A DNA stretch of 40,374 nt from the NCBI GenBank assembly GCA_032718475.1, contig JAUCBJ010002383.1, forward strand, positions 1 to 40,374, written 5' to 3'. Under the pieces are notes generated by a model. That model ran no database searches. It worked only from the letters and a program-made list of their open reading frames with translations, and was not told the origin of the DNA. Of this stretch, positions 21,801 to 34,726 are shown piece by piece. The stretch comes from Nemertoderma westbladi (Eukaryota; Xenacoelomorpha; Nemertodermatida; Nemertodermatidae). The position numbers and the translations under genes were made by a program. The first letter of the stretch is position 1; every line of letters begins with the position of its first letter.

Positions 21801-24800
21801 TGACGTTCAGCCGATATGATCCCTGAGTCCTCCCCTGTAGTGACGTTCAGCCGATATGATCCCTGAGTCCTCCCCTGCAGTGTCGTTCAGCTGCTATAAT
21901 CCCTGAGTCCTCCCCTGTAGTGTCGTTCAGCCGCTATGATCCCTGAGTCCTCCCCTGTAGTGACGTTCAGCCGATATGATCCCTGATTCCTCCCCTGTAG
22001 TGACGTTCAGCCGATATGATCCCTGAGTCCTCCCCTGTAGTGTCGTTCAGCTGCTATAATCCCTGAGTCCTCCCCTGTAGTGTCGTTCAGCCGCTATGAT
22101 CCCTGAGTCCTCCCCTGTAGTGACGTTCAGCCGATATAATCCCTGAGTCCTCCCCTGTAGTGTCGTTCAGCCGCTATAATCCCTGAGTCCTCCCCTGTAG
22201 TGTCATTCAGCTGCTATAATCCCTGAGTCCTCCCCTGTAGTGACGTTCAGCTGCTATAATCCCTGAGTCCTCCCCTGTAGTGACGTTCAGCCGATATGAT
22301 CCCTGAGTCCTCCCCTGTAGTGACGTTCAGCCGATATGATCCCTGAGTCCTCCCCTGTAGTGACGTTCAGCTGCTATAATCCCTGTAGTGACGTTCAGCC
22401 GATATGATCCCTGAGTCCTCCCCTGTAGTGTCGTTCAGCTGCTATAATCCCTGAGTCCTCCTCCTGTAGTGACGTCCAGCCGATATGATCCCTGAGTCCT
22501 CCCCTGTAGTGACGTTCAGCCGATATGATCCCTGAGTCCTCCCCTGTAGTGACGTTCAGCCGATATGATCCCTGAGTCCTCCCCTGTAGTGTCGTTCAGC
22601 TGCTATAATCCCTGAGTCCTCCTCCTGTAGTGACGTTCAGCCGATATGATCCCTGAGTCCTCCCCTGTAGTGACGTTCAGCCGCTATAATCCCTGTAGTG
22701 ACGTTCAGCCGATATGATCCCTGAGTCCTCCCCTGTAGTGACGTTCAGCCGCTATAATCCCTGTAGTGACGTTCAGCCGCTATAATCCCTGTAGTGACGT
22801 TCAGCCGATATGATCCCTGAGTCCTCCCCTGTAGTGTCGTTCAGCTGCTATAATCCATGTAGTGACGTTCAGCCGATATGATCCCTGAGTCCTCCCCTGT
22901 AGTGACGTTCAGCCGATATGATCCCTGAGTCCTCCCCTGTAGTGACGTTCAGCCGCTATGATCCCTGAGTCCTCCCCTGTAGTGTCGTTCAGCCGCTATA
23001 ATCCCTGAGTCCTCCCCTGTAGTAACGTTCAGCGGCTATAATCCATGTAGTGACGTTCAGCCGATATGATCCCTGAGTCCTCCCCTGTAGTAACGTTCAG
23101 CCGATATGATCCCTGAGTCCTCCCCTGTAGTGACGTTCAGCCGATATGATCCCTGAGTCCTCCCCTGTAGTGACGTTCAGCCGATATGATCCCTGAGTCC
23201 TCCCCTGTAGTGACGTTCAGCCGATATGAACCCTGAGTCCTCCCCTGTAGTGACGTTCAGCTGCTATAATCCCTGATTCCTCCCCTGTAGTGACGTTCAG
23301 CCGATATGATCCCTGAGTCCTCCCCTGTAGTGACGTTCAGCCGATATGATCCCTGAGTCCTCCCCTGTAGTGTCGTTCAGCTGCTATAATCCCTGAGTCC
23401 TCCCCTGTAGCGACGTTCAGCCGCTATGATCCCTGAGTCCTCCCCTGTAGTGACGTTCAGCCGATATGATCCCTGAGTCCTCCCCTGTAGTGTCGTTCAG
23501 CTGCTATGATCCCTGAGTCCTCCCCTGTAGTGTCGTTCAGCTGCTATAATCCCTGAGTCCTCCCCTGTAGTGACGTTCAGCCGATATGATCCCTGAGTCC
23601 TCCCCTGTAGTGTCGTTCAGCTGCTATAATCCCTGAGTCCTCCCCTGTAGTGACGTTCAGCCGATATGATCCCTGAGTCCTCCCCTGTAGTAACGTTCAG
23701 CCGATATGATCCCTGAGTCCTCCCCTGTAGTGACGTTCAGCCGATATGATCCCTGAGTCCTCCCCTGTAGTGACGTTCAGCCGATATGATCCCTGAGTCC
23801 TCCCCTGTAGTGTCGTTCAGCTGCTATAATCCCTGAGTCCTCCCCTGTAGTGACGTTCAGCCGCTATGATCCCTGAGTCCTCCCCTGTAGTAACGTTCAG
23901 CCGATATGATCCCTGAGTCCTCCCCTGTAGTGACGTTCAGCCGATATGATCCCTGAGTCCTCCCCTGTAGTGACGTTCAGCTGCTATAATCCCTGATTCC
24001 TCCCCTGTAGTGACGTTCAGCCGATATGATCCCTGAGTCCTCCCCTGTAGTGTCGTTCAGCTGCTATAATCCCTGAGTCCTCCCCTGTAGTGACGTTCAG
24101 CCGATATGATCCCTGAGTCCTCCCCTGTAGTGACGTTCAGCCGATATGATCCCTGAGTCCTCCCCTGTAGTGACGTTCAGCCGATATGATCCCTGAGTCC
24201 TCCCCTGTAGTGACGTTCAGCTGCTATAATCCCTGATTCCTCCCCTGTAGTGACGTTCAGCCGATATGATCCCTGAGTCCTCCCCTGTAGTGACGTTCAG
24301 CCGATATGATCCCTGAGTCCTCCCCTGTAGTGTCGTTCAGCTGCTATAATCCCTGAGTCCTCCCCTGTAGTGACGTTCAGCCGCTATGATCCCTGAGTCC
24401 TCCCCTGTAGTGACGTTCAGCCGATATGATCCCTGAGTCCTCCCCTGTAGTGTCGTTCAGCTGCTATAATCCCTGAGTCCTCCCCTGTAGTGACGTTCAG
24501 CCGATATGATCCCTGAGTCCTCCCCTGTAGTGTCGTTCAGCTGCTATAATCCCTGAGTCCTCCCCTGTAGTGACGTTCAGCCGATATGATCCCTGAGTCC
24601 TCCCCTGTAGTAACGTTCAGCCGATATGATCCCTGAGTCCTCCCCTGTAGTGACGTTCAGCCGATATGATCCCTGAGTCCTCCCCTGTAGTGTCGTTCAG
24701 CTGCTATAATCCCTGAGTCCTCCCCTGTAGTGACGTTCAGCCGATATGATCCCTGAGTCCTCCCCTGTAGTAACGTTCAGCCGATATGATCCCTGAGTCC

Positions 24801-27289
24801 TCCCCTGTAGTGACGTTCAGCCGATATGATCCCTGAGTCCTCCCCTGTAGTGACGTTCAGCCGATATGATCCCTGAGTCCTCCCCTGTAGTGTCGTTCAG
24901 CTGCTATAATCCCTGAGTCCTCCCCTGTAGTGACGTTCAGCCGCTATGATCCCTGAGTCCTCCCCTGTAGTAACGTTCAGCCGATATGATCCCTGAGTCC
25001 TCCCCTGTAGTGACGTTCAGCTGCTATAATCCCTGATTCCTCCCCTGTAGTAACGTTCAGCGGCTATAATCCATGTAGTGACGTTCAGCCGATATGATCC
25101 CTGAGTCCTCCCCTGTAGTGACGTTCAGCCGATATGATCCCTGAGTCCTCCCCCTGTAGTGACGTTCAGCCGCTATAATCCCTGAGTCCTCCCCTGTAGT
25201 GACGTTCAGCCGATATGATCCCTGAGTCCTCCCCCTGTAGTGACGTTCAGCCGCTATGATCCCTGAGTCCTCCCCTGTAGTGACGTTCAGCCGCTATGAT
25301 CCCTGAGTCCTCCCCTGTAGTGACGTTCAACCGCTATGATCCCTGAGTCCTCCCCTGTAGTAACGTTCAGCCGCTACGATCCCTGAGTCCTCCCCTGTAG
25401 TGACGTTCAGCTGCTATAATCCCTGAGTCCTCCCCTGTAGTGTCGTTCAGCTGCTATAATCCCTGAGTCCTCCCCTGTAGTGACGTTCAGCCGCTATAAT
25501 CCCTGAGTCCTCCCCTGTAGTGACGTTCAGCCGATATGATCCCTGAGTCCTCCCCTGTAGTGACGTTTAGCCGCTATAATCCATGTAGTGACGTTCAGCC
25601 GATATGATCCCTGAGTCCTCCCCTGTAGTGTCGTTCAGCTGCTATAATCCATGTAGTAACGTTCAGCCGCTATGATCCCTGAGTCCTCCCCTGTAGTGAC
25701 GTTCAGCCGATATGATCCCTGCGTCCTCCCCTGTAGTAACGTTCAGCCGCTATAATCCCTGAGCCCTCCCCTGTAGGGTCGTTCAGCTGCTATAATCCAT
25801 GTAGTGACGTTCAGCCGATATGATCCCTGAGTCCTCCCCTGTAGTAACGTTCAGCCGCTATAATCCCTGAGCCCTCCCCTGTAGGGTCGTTCAGCTGCTA
25901 TAATCCATGTAGTGACGTTCAGCCGATATGATCCCTGAGTCCTCCCCTGTAGTAACGTTCAGCCGATATGATCCCTGAGTCCTCCCCTGTAGTGACGTTC
26001 AGCCGATATGATCCCTGAGTCCTCCCCTGTAGTGACGTTCAGCCGATATGATCCCTGAGTCCTCCCCTGTAGTGACGTTCAGCCGATATGATCCCTGAGT
26101 CCTCCCCTGTAGTGTCGTTCAGCTGCTATAATCCCTGAGTCCTCCCCTGTAGTGTCGTTCAGCTGCTATGATCCCTGAGTCCTCCCCTGTAGTGACGTTC
26201 AGCCGATATGATCCCTGAGTCCTCCCCTGTAGTGTCGTTCAGCTGCTATAATCCCTGAGTCCTCCCCTGTAGTAACGTTCAGCCGATATGATCCCTGAGT
26301 CCTCCCCTGTAGTGACGTTCAGCCGATATGATCCCTGAGTCCTCCCCTGTAGTGTCGTTCAGCTGCTATGATCCCTGAGTCCTCCCCTGTAGTGACGTTC
26401 AGCTGCTATGATCCCTGAGTCCTCCCCTGTAGTGACGTTCAGCCGATATGATCCCTGAGTCCTCCCCTGTAGTGTCGTTCAGCCGATATGATCCCTGAGT
26501 CCTCCCCTGTAGTGACGTTCAGCCGATATGATCCCTGAGTCCTCCCCTGTAGTAACGTTCAGCCGATATGATCCCTGAGTCCTCCCCTGTAGTGACGTTC
26601 AGCCGATATGATCCCTGAGTCCTCCCCTGTAGTGACGTTCAGCCGATATGATCCCTGAGTACTCCCCTGTAGTGTCGTTCAGCTGCTATAATCCATGTAG
26701 TGACGTTCAGCCGATATGATCCCTGAGTCCTCCCCTGTAGTAACGTTCAGCCGCTATAATCCCTGAGCCCTCCCCTGTAGGGTCGTTCAGCTGCTATAAT
26801 CCATGTAGTGACGTTCAGCCGATATGATCCCTGAGTCCTCCCCTGTAGTAACGTTCAGCCGATATGATCCCTGAGTCCTCCCCTGTAGTGACGTTCAGCC
26901 GATATGATCCCTGAGTCCTCCCCTGTAGTGACGTTCAGCCGCTATGATCCCTGAGTCCTCCCCTGTAGTAACGTTCAGCGGCTATAATCCATGTAGTGAC
27001 GTTCAGCCGATATGATCCCTGAGTCCTCCCCTGTAGTGACGTTCAGCCGATATGATCCCTGAGTACTCCCCTGTAGTAACGTTCAGCGGCTATAATCCAT
27101 GTAGTGACGTTCAGCCGATATGATCCCTGAGTCCTCCCCTGTAGTGACGTTCAGCCGATATGATCCCTGAGTCCTCCCCTGTAGTAACGTTCAGCGGCTA
27201 TGATCCCTGAGTCCTCCCCTGTAGTGACGTTCAGCCGCTATAATCCCTGTAGTAACGTTCAGCCGCTATGATCCCTGAGTCCTCCCCTG

Positions 27290-28920
27290 TAGTGACGTTC
27301 AGCCGCTATGATCCCTGAGCCCTCCCCTGTAGTGACGTTCAGCCGCTATAATCCCTGTAGTAACGTTCAGCCGCTATGATCCCTGAGTCCTCCCCTGTAG
27401 TGTCGTTCAGCTGCTATAATCCCTGAGTCCTCCCCTGTAGTGACGTTCAGCTGCTATAATCCCTGAGTCCTCCCCTGTAGTGACGTTCAGCCGCTATGAT
27501 CCCTGAGTCCTCCCCTGTAGTGACGTTCAGCCGCTATGATCCCTGAGTCCTCCCCTGTAGTGACGTTCAGCTGCTATAATCCCTGAGTCCTCCCCTGTAG
27601 TGACGTTCAGCTGCTATAATCCCTGAGTCCTCCCCTGTAGTGACGTTCAGCCGCTATGATCCCTGAGTCCTCCCCTGTAGTGACGTTCAGCCGCTATGAT
27701 CCCTGAGTCCTCCCCTGTAGTAACGTTCAGCCGCTATGATCCCTGAGTCCTCCCCTGTAGTGACGTTTAGCCGCTATGATCCCTGAGCCCTCCCCTGTAG
27801 TGACGTTCAGCCGCTATGATCCCTGAGTCCTCCCCTGTAGTGACGTTCAGCTGCTATAATCCCTGATTCCTCCCCTGTAGTGTCGTTCAGCTGCTATAAT
27901 CCATGTAGTGACGTTCAGCCGATATGATCCCTGAGTCCTCCCCTGTAGTGTCGTTCAGCTGCTATAATCCATGTAGTGACGTTCAGCCGCTATGATCCCT
28001 GAGTCCTCCCCTGTAGTGTCGTTCAGCTGCTATAATCCATGTAGTGACGTTCAGCCGATATGATCCCTGAGTCCTCCCCTGTAGTGTCGTTCAGCTGCTA
28101 TAATCCATGTAGTGACGTTCAGCCGCTATGATCCCTGAGTCCTCCCCTGTAGTGTCGTTCAGCTGCTATAATCCATGTAGTGACGTTCAGCCGCTATGAT
28201 CCCTGAGCCCTCCCCTGTTGTGACGTTCAGCCGCTATAATCCCTGTAGTAACGTTCAGCCGCTATGATCCCTGAGTCCTCCCCTGTAGTGTCGTTCAGCT
28301 GCTATAATCCCTGAGTCCTCCCCTGTAGTGACGTTCAGCTGCTATAATCCCTGAGTCCTCCCCTGTAGTGACGTTCAGCCGCTATGATCCCTGAGTCCTC
28401 CCCTGTAGTGACGTTCAGCTGCTATAATCCCTGATTCCTCCCCTGTAGTGTCGTTCAGCTGCTATAATCCATGTAGTGACGTTCAGCCGATATGATCCCT
28501 GAGTCCTCCCCTGTAGTGTCGTTCAGCTGCTATAATCCATGTAGTGACGTTCAGCCGCTATGATCCCTGAGTCCTCCCCTGTAGTGTCGTTCAGCTGCTA
28601 TAATCCATGTAGTGACGTTCAGCCGCTATGATCCCTGAGTCCTCCCCTGTAGTGTCGTTCAGCTGCTATAATCCATGTAGTGACGTTCAGCCGCTATGAT
28701 CCCTGAGCCCTCCCCTGTAGTGACGTTCAGCCGCTATAATCCCTGTAGTAACGTTCAGCCGCTATGATCCCTGAGTCCTCCCCTGTAGTGTCGTTCAGCT
28801 GCTATAATCCCTGAGTCCTCCCCTGTAGTGACGTTCAGCTGCTATAATCCCTGAGTCCTCCCCTGTAGTGACGTTCAGCCGCTATAATCCCTGAGTCCTC
28901 CCCTGTAGTGACGTTCAGCC
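27290..28920. repeat. Satellite higher-order repeat of roughly 500-900 bp, three copies
   Basis: The rare unit CTGAGCCCTCCCCTG recurs near 27318, 28206 and 28704. Each time it is followed by the same series: a 28-bp unit with CCTGTAGTAACGTTCAGCC, an A unit, then GACGTTCAGCTGCTATAATC. The preceding parts, with several TAATCCATGTAGTG short units, are shared by the second and third copies (27841-28205 and 28409-28700, offset about 568). Confidence 0.65.
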
Positions 28921-30209
28921 GCTATGATCCCTGAGTCCTCCCCTGTAGTGTCGTTCAGCTGCTATAATCCATGTAGTGACGTTCAGCCGATATGATCCCT
29001 GAGTCCTCCCCTGTAGTGACGTTCAGCCGATATGATCCCTGAGTACTCCCCTGTAGTAACGTTCAGCGGCTATAATCCATGTAGTAACGTTCAGCCGATA
29101 TGATCCCTGAGTCCTCCCCTGTAGTGACGTTCAGCCGATATGATCCCTGAGTCCTCCCCTGTAGTGTCGTTCAGCTGCTATAATCCCTGTAGTAACGTTC
29201 AGCGGCTATAATCCATGTAGTAACGTTCAGCCGATATGATCCCTGAGTCCTCCCCTGTAGTGACGTTCAGCCGATATGATCCCTGAGTCCTCCCCTGTAG
29301 TGTCGTTCAGCTGCTATAATCCCTGTAGTAACGTTCAGCCGCTATGATCCCTGAGTCCTCCCCTGTAGTGTCGTTCAGCCGCTATAATCCCTGAGTCCTC
29401 CCCTGTAGTGTCGTTCAGCTGCTATAATCCCTGAGTCCTCCCCTGAAGTGACATTCAGCCGATATGATCCCTGAGTCCTCCCCTGTAGTGTCGTTCAGCT
29501 GCTATAATCCCTGTAGTGTCGTTCAGCTGCTATAATCCCTGAGTCCTCCCCTGAAGTGACATTCAGCCGATATGATCCCTGAGTCCTCCCCTGTAGTGAC
29601 GTTTAGCCGCTATAATCCCTGTAGTGACGTTCAGCCGATATGATCCCTGAGTCCTCCCCTGTAGGGACGTTCAGCCGATATGATCCCTGAGTCCTCCCCT
29701 GTAGTGTCGTTCAGCTGCTATAATCCCTGAGTCCTCCCCTGTAGTGACGTTCAGCCGCTATAATCCCTGAGTACTCCCCTGTAGTGACGTTCAGCCGATA
29801 TGATCCCTGAGTCCTCCCCTGTAGTGTCGTTCAGCTGCTATAATCCCTGAGTCCTCCCCTGTAGTAACGTTCAGCGGCTATAATCCATGTAGTGACGTTC
29901 AGCCGATATGATCCCTGAGTCCTCCCCTGTAGTGACGTTCAGCCGCTATGATCCCTGAGTCCTCCCCTGTAGTAACGTTCAGCGGCTATAATCCATGTAG
30001 TGACGTTCAGCCGATATGATCCCTGAGTCCTCCCCTGTAGTAACGTTCAGCCGCTATAATCCCTGAGCCCTCCCCTGTAGGGTCGTTCAGCTGCTATAAT
30101 CCCTGAGTCATCCCCTGTAGTGACGTTCAGCGGCTATAATCCATGTAGTGACGTTCAGCCGATATGATCCCTGAGTCCTCCCCTGTAGTGACGTTCAGCC
30201 GATATGATC

Positions 30210-31930
30210 CCTGAGTACTCCCCTGTAGCGTCGTTCAACTGCTATAATCCCTGAGTCCTCCCGTGTAGTGTCGTTCAGCTGCTATAATCCCTGAGTCCTC
30301 CCCTGTAGTGACGTTTAGCCGCTATAATCCCTGTAGTGACGTTCAGCCGATATGATCCCTGAGTCCTCCCCTGTAGTGACGTTCAGCCGATATGATCCCT
30401 GAGTCCTCCCCTGTAGTGTCGTTCAGCTGCTATAATCCTTGAGTCCTCCCCTGTAGTGACGTTCAGCTGCTATAATCCCTGAGTCCTCCCCTGTAGTGAC
30501 GTTTAGCCGCTATAATCCCTGTAATAACGTTCAGCCGCTATGATCCCTGAGTCCTCCCCTGTAGTGTCGTTCAGCTGCTATAATCCCTGAGTCCTCCCCT
30601 GTAGTGACGTTCAACTGCTATAATCCCTGAGTCCTCCCCTGTAGTGTCGTTCAGCTGCTATAATCCCTGAGTCCTCCCCTGTAGTGACGTTCAGCCGATA
30701 TGATCCCTGAGTCCTCCCCTGTAGTGTCGTTCAGCTGCTATAATCCCTGAGTCCTCCCCTGTAGTGACGTTCAGCCGATATGATCCCTGAGTCCTCCCCT
30801 GTAGTGACGTTTAGCCGCTATAATCCCTGTAATAACGTTCAGCCGCTATGATCCCTGAGTCCTCCCCTGTAGTGTCGTTCAGCTGCTATAATCCCTGAGT
30901 CCTCCCCTGTAGTGACGTTCAGCCGATATGATCCCTGAGTCCTCCCCTGTAGTGACGTTCAGCTGCTATAATCCCTGAGTCCTCCCCTGTAGTGACGTTT
31001 AGCCGCTATAATCCCTGTAATAACGTTCAGCCGCTATGATCCCTGAGTCCTCCCCTGTAGTGACGTTCAGCCGATATGATCCCTGAGTACTCCCCTGTAG
31101 CGTCGTTCAACTGCTATAATCCCTGAGTCCTCCCGTGTAGTGTCGTTCAGCTGCTATAATCCCTGAGTCCTCCCCTGTAGTGACGTTTAGCCGCTATAAT
31201 CCCTGTAGTGACGTTCAGCCGATATGATCCCTGAGTCCTCCCCTGTAGTGACGTTCAGCCGATATGATCCCTGAGTCCTCCCCTGTAGTGTCGTTCAGCT
31301 GCTATAATCCTTGAGTCCTCCCCTGTAGTGACGTTTAGCCGCTATAATCCCTGTAATAACGTTCAGCCGCTATGATCCCTGAGTACTCCCCTGTAGCGTC
31401 GTTCAACTGCTATAATCCCTGAGTCCTCCCGTGTAGTGTCGTTCAGCTGCTATAATCCCTGAGTCCTCCCCTGTAGTGACGTTTAGCCGCTATAATCCCT
31501 GTAATAACGTTCAGCCGCTATGATCCCTGAGTCCTCCCCTGTAGTGACGTTCAGCCGATATGATCCCTGAGTCCTCCCCTGTAGTGACGTTTAGCCGCTA
31601 TAATCCCTGTAATAACGTTCAGCCGCTATGATCCCTGAGTCCTCCCCTGTAGTGTCGTTCAGCTGCTATAATCCCTGAGTCCTCCCCTGTAGTGACGTTC
31701 AGCTGCTATAATCCTTGAGTCCTCCCCTGTAGTGACGTTCAGCTGCTATAATCCCTGAGTCCTCCCCTGTAGTGACGTTTAGCCGCTATAATCCCTGTAA
31801 TAACGTTCAGCCGCTATGATCCCTGAGTCCTCCCCTGTAGTGACGTTCAGCCGATATGATCCCTGAGTCCTCCCCTGTAGTGACGTTTAGCCGCTATAAT
31901 CCCTGTAATAACGTTCAGCCGCTATGATCC
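30210..31930. repeat. Distal satellite subfamily with GTTTAGCC and GTAATAACG variants
   Basis: Near the right end, a pair made of a full unit with GACGTTTAGCCGCTATAATC and a short unit with CCTGTAATAACGTTCAGCC recurs about eight times (near 30500, 30810, 30990, 31330, 31485, 31590, 31770 and 31885). A three-unit motif containing GAGTACTCCCCTGTAGCGTC followed by TCCTCCCGTGTAG occurs near 30213, 31088 and 31384. This is a local amplification separate from the central block. Confidence 0.7.
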
Positions 31931-32055
31931 CTGAGTCCTCCCCTGTAGTGTCGTTCAGCTGCTATAATCCCTGAGTCCTCCCCTGTAGTGACGTTCAGCC
32001 GATATGATCCCTGAGTCCTCCCCTGTAGTGTCGTTCAGCTGCTGATGTCGTTCAC

Positions 32056-32946
32056 CTCTGAAGATCTCATCACGTCTCCTAAATTTGCCGATGCCCGATG
32101 ATGTCGTTCTTCTTACTGCAAATACTGTAGTTATGTGCAGACTAACTCTGTTTCAAATTTCATGTGGGACATTCGACGCAATCAAAATTCATCCCTCCCC
32201 GCCCAGGCGACGCAAGCAACAGCTGATTACACATACATTAAGTTGCACCGTTACACTAATTCATTCTGAATATTATTTCTCAAACCTTTTATTAATGATA
32301 GAGTCAATGGAGAATTTCGGGAGGTTAAGATTAAGAGTGAGGTAAGAGTTCAGAAATGAGAGCGAGACAGCCAGTTCAAACTTACTTAAACTAAATAGTG
32401 GAGCCATGGTTTGAGTGAGTTTGACCTCCATGCCATCTGTCCAACACCTCTATCTGTACCTGATGGGCAAGGGCAATTACTTTGAATGAGTGAGAAACCG
32501 CATGGAAGTAGTCCTAGTCTCAGTCAGCCACTACTGGGGCCCTTTAATTTTCTGGGCTGAGTTCATAAGCTGGGCAGGCCGGCTTGCTGTGTGTTTCATA
32601 AAAGACATTCCTTTGTGGGCTTCACCATTGTTATTAAACAGACAGTATGTGTGGGCAGAGAAGGTTTGAATATAGTTACTACACTGTACAGTGAATTTTG
32701 TTTGGATGGTGCCTTACAAGACATGTCAGTTTAAAATATTTTAGGTACTTAACGAATTATAATTAATTTAGGTAGTGGATTCTGACCTTCGGCGCGTACT
32801 ACTATAAGTTACTAATTTTTATTCCAAAATTGTAACATTACTCAACGCCGTTAGTATTAACAGCGAGTTGTTATTTAGCACTTTACAATTTTAGAGGACA
32901 TTTGAAGCATTGTATTGGCCTGTACGTTTAGTATTGTATTTGGTGT
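32056..32946. other. No gene recognised
   Basis: The sequence is unique in style after the satellite ends. One open frame (32085-32345) has no recognisable domains and starts inside the array's diverged edge, so I do not call it a gene. Nothing tRNA-like or transposon-like was identified. Confidence 0.5.
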
Positions 32947-33037
32947 TATTGTTTACGTGACGACGCATGACGACGTTAAGTAATGTCCACTAAGGGGACA
33001 TAACTTAACGCCATCATTGGATACCATGTAAACAATA
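32947..33037. repeat. 91-nt foldback hairpin
   Basis: Arms of about 40 bp fold back. TATTGTTTAC (32947-32956) pairs with GTAAACAATA (33028-33037). GTTAAGTAATGTCC pairs with GGACATAACTTAAC with one AA/AA mismatch pair. ATGACGACG matches the opposite CGCCATCAT imperfectly. The terminal loop is ACTAAGG-like, around 32989-32994. Size and shape fit either a minimal palindromic transposon remnant or a microRNA-like precursor. Sequence alone does not decide. Confidence 0.65.
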
Positions 33038-33741
33038 TGTGGAAATTTGCCTGACAGCCAGATAAGCATACTGTATTACCTACCGGTAGGCGGGGTATAG
33101 CTATTAATAACCAGTAGGGCCTATCTATATTATTATAACATGGCTCCAAACGCCACCATAAATATAAGCTAACTTATTTATAACATAATCTATGTCATTT
33201 TTACAATTATTTATACAGCAACTAATATAATTGGTGCAGTTTCTATCACTTATAATGTATATGTACAATCATTTCGTAATGTTAAAATTTTGGAATAAAA
33301 CTACATACATACTTGTTGCAAAGTACTTTACATTGTTCTCTTACTTTACATTTTCACTGATTCACTAACGCTCGTTAGTGTAACAAAGCCACTCGGATCA
33401 TCACACTGTATAGTGCTACTTTACACACAAGTATGTAAATAGTTATTACATGGACAAAGGCAGCTTTATAATGTCCATTATATAATTTGGAAGGGTAGGT
33501 GTTGGAGTCCAATTGGTCCACTCAATCCCCCCCCCCCCCCCTCCCAGCCCTTTATATTTTAAAGTGTAAATAAAGTTCATAGATAATAAAATAATGTTGA
33601 ATCAAACAATGAGTCAATGAGTCAAACATATTTTATTTGTAATCGAGAAGAAAGACCTTCCGTTTAAATAATTTATCATTAGCTATTCTGATATTATTCA
33701 AAATAAATACATTTTCATTTCAGAGATTTCAATTAATTTCA
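33038..33741. other. Non-coding AT-rich stretch with a C run and a short palindrome
   Basis: No gene recognised. It holds CACTAACGCTCGTTAGTG (33363-33380), two 8-bp arms with a 2-bp centre, a run of 15 C (33527-33541), and TACCGGTA at 33081-33088. Confidence 0.5.
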
Positions 33742-34111
33742 ACTAGAGACGGGCCTAGCGGCCCGTGAAGCAAGTCGTAGGAGACAGTACGAATCAAGTA
33801 AAAGCTTTTTGTTCTGTCTGATAAATCAATTAGTGTGAGGGTAGTCCCGGTGGTGTACGAAAATTTTTCTAGACAACTCCAAACTATAATTATTATGTTG
33901 TAATCATCTAATGAATTATAAAAGCTGTTTTGATTATAGAAGATAGAGAGCAGTTAGCGAAATGATTATTTTATTCTATCGGATAGAGTAGTCGGAGTCT
34001 CACAAAGGAGTCGAGGTGTCAATTGATTAATAACAATAACAGCAGTTGTCATGAATTCAATACAATCGCGCACAAGAAGTGATAAGACATATTCGTTCTT
34101 ATTTTTGTAAT

Positions 34112-34151
34112 AAATAAAACAAGTTGAGATGTTTCAATGTAAACCGCGATT
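34112..34151 (+). repeat. 40-bp direct repeat, copy 1
   Basis: Begins AAATAAAACAAGTTGAGATG. The same 40 bases, with one mismatch (GTAAACC versus TTAAACC), recur at 34687-34726, 575 bp downstream inside the same candidate element. A partial third copy of the end (TTCAATGTAAACCACGAT) follows at 34167. Confidence 0.8.
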
Positions 34152-34686
34152 AACAATTTACACTGTTCAATGTAAACCACGATATTAATTAAATATAACA
34201 ATTATATTATTATTATAACAGATTTTTATATTTCAAATAATAATGTTAGCCTTATGGAGAATCATTTTGAGGATGAGTAAATATTTAGCCTTATAAGCAT
34301 GCAGCCTCCACAGTATTAATGTTGGCACAAAGATTTCAAAATAAAGCAATAATGCGATGAGAGCATAGTACAATACACTGTGTAGCCAACACACTGTTTA
34401 ACTAACAGTCATTTAGCTTGCACGCCAATTAATTAACATAGCAAGGATGCATTGGGAAGAGTTATTCAGCTGAAACTGTAATAGCCAGTTAAACAAATTA
34501 ATGTTTGCTTACTGTCTGGGTTGTATTGTAGAGTGATAATAAAACTTGGCAGAGAAAGTACTTCTTTGTTAGTTGGCCTTCCTATTGAATGCATTACCAG
34601 GCCATCTCTATACATTTTTCATGAGTGCCAGCTGGTGTTTTATCATTGCGCCTATGGCAATTTTAGCGTTTTGGGGCTATTTTTCG

Positions 34687-34726
34687 AAATAAAACAAGTT
34701 GAGATGTTTCAATTTAAACCGCGATT
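34687..34726 (+). repeat. 40-bp direct repeat, copy 2
   Basis: Second copy of the 34112-34151 repeat. The 535 bp between the copies could be an insertion, or a duplication within the transposable element. Confidence 0.8.

Larger units (their letters stand above)
5879..32055. repeat. 26-kb minisatellite, 40-bp unit
   Basis: A single uninterrupted tandem array. Reference full-length units are 14401-14440 and 14441-14480. Every unit has a CCCTGAGTCCTCCCCTGTAG part followed by a variable half. One common variable half is GACGTTCAGCCGATATGATC (B type), the other GTCGTTCAGCTGCTATAATC (A type), with recombinant forms such as CCGCTATAATC. Short 28-bp units (for example 15843-15870) lack 12 bp between two CCCTG words. 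From the length the copy number is roughly 650-700 (estimated, not counted). Edge units are more diverged (5879-6000) or truncated (after 32043), as expected if homogenisation acts in the interior. All frames contain stops (TAG, TGA), so it is not coding. Confidence 0.97.

Noticed and set aside
5879-32055. CRISPR array
   Set aside because: Units are contiguous with no unique spacers, and the context is eukaryotic. It is a tandem minisatellite.
32085-32345. 86-codon open frame just after the satellite
   Set aside because: No family resemblance, and it starts in the diverged satellite edge. Insufficient support.
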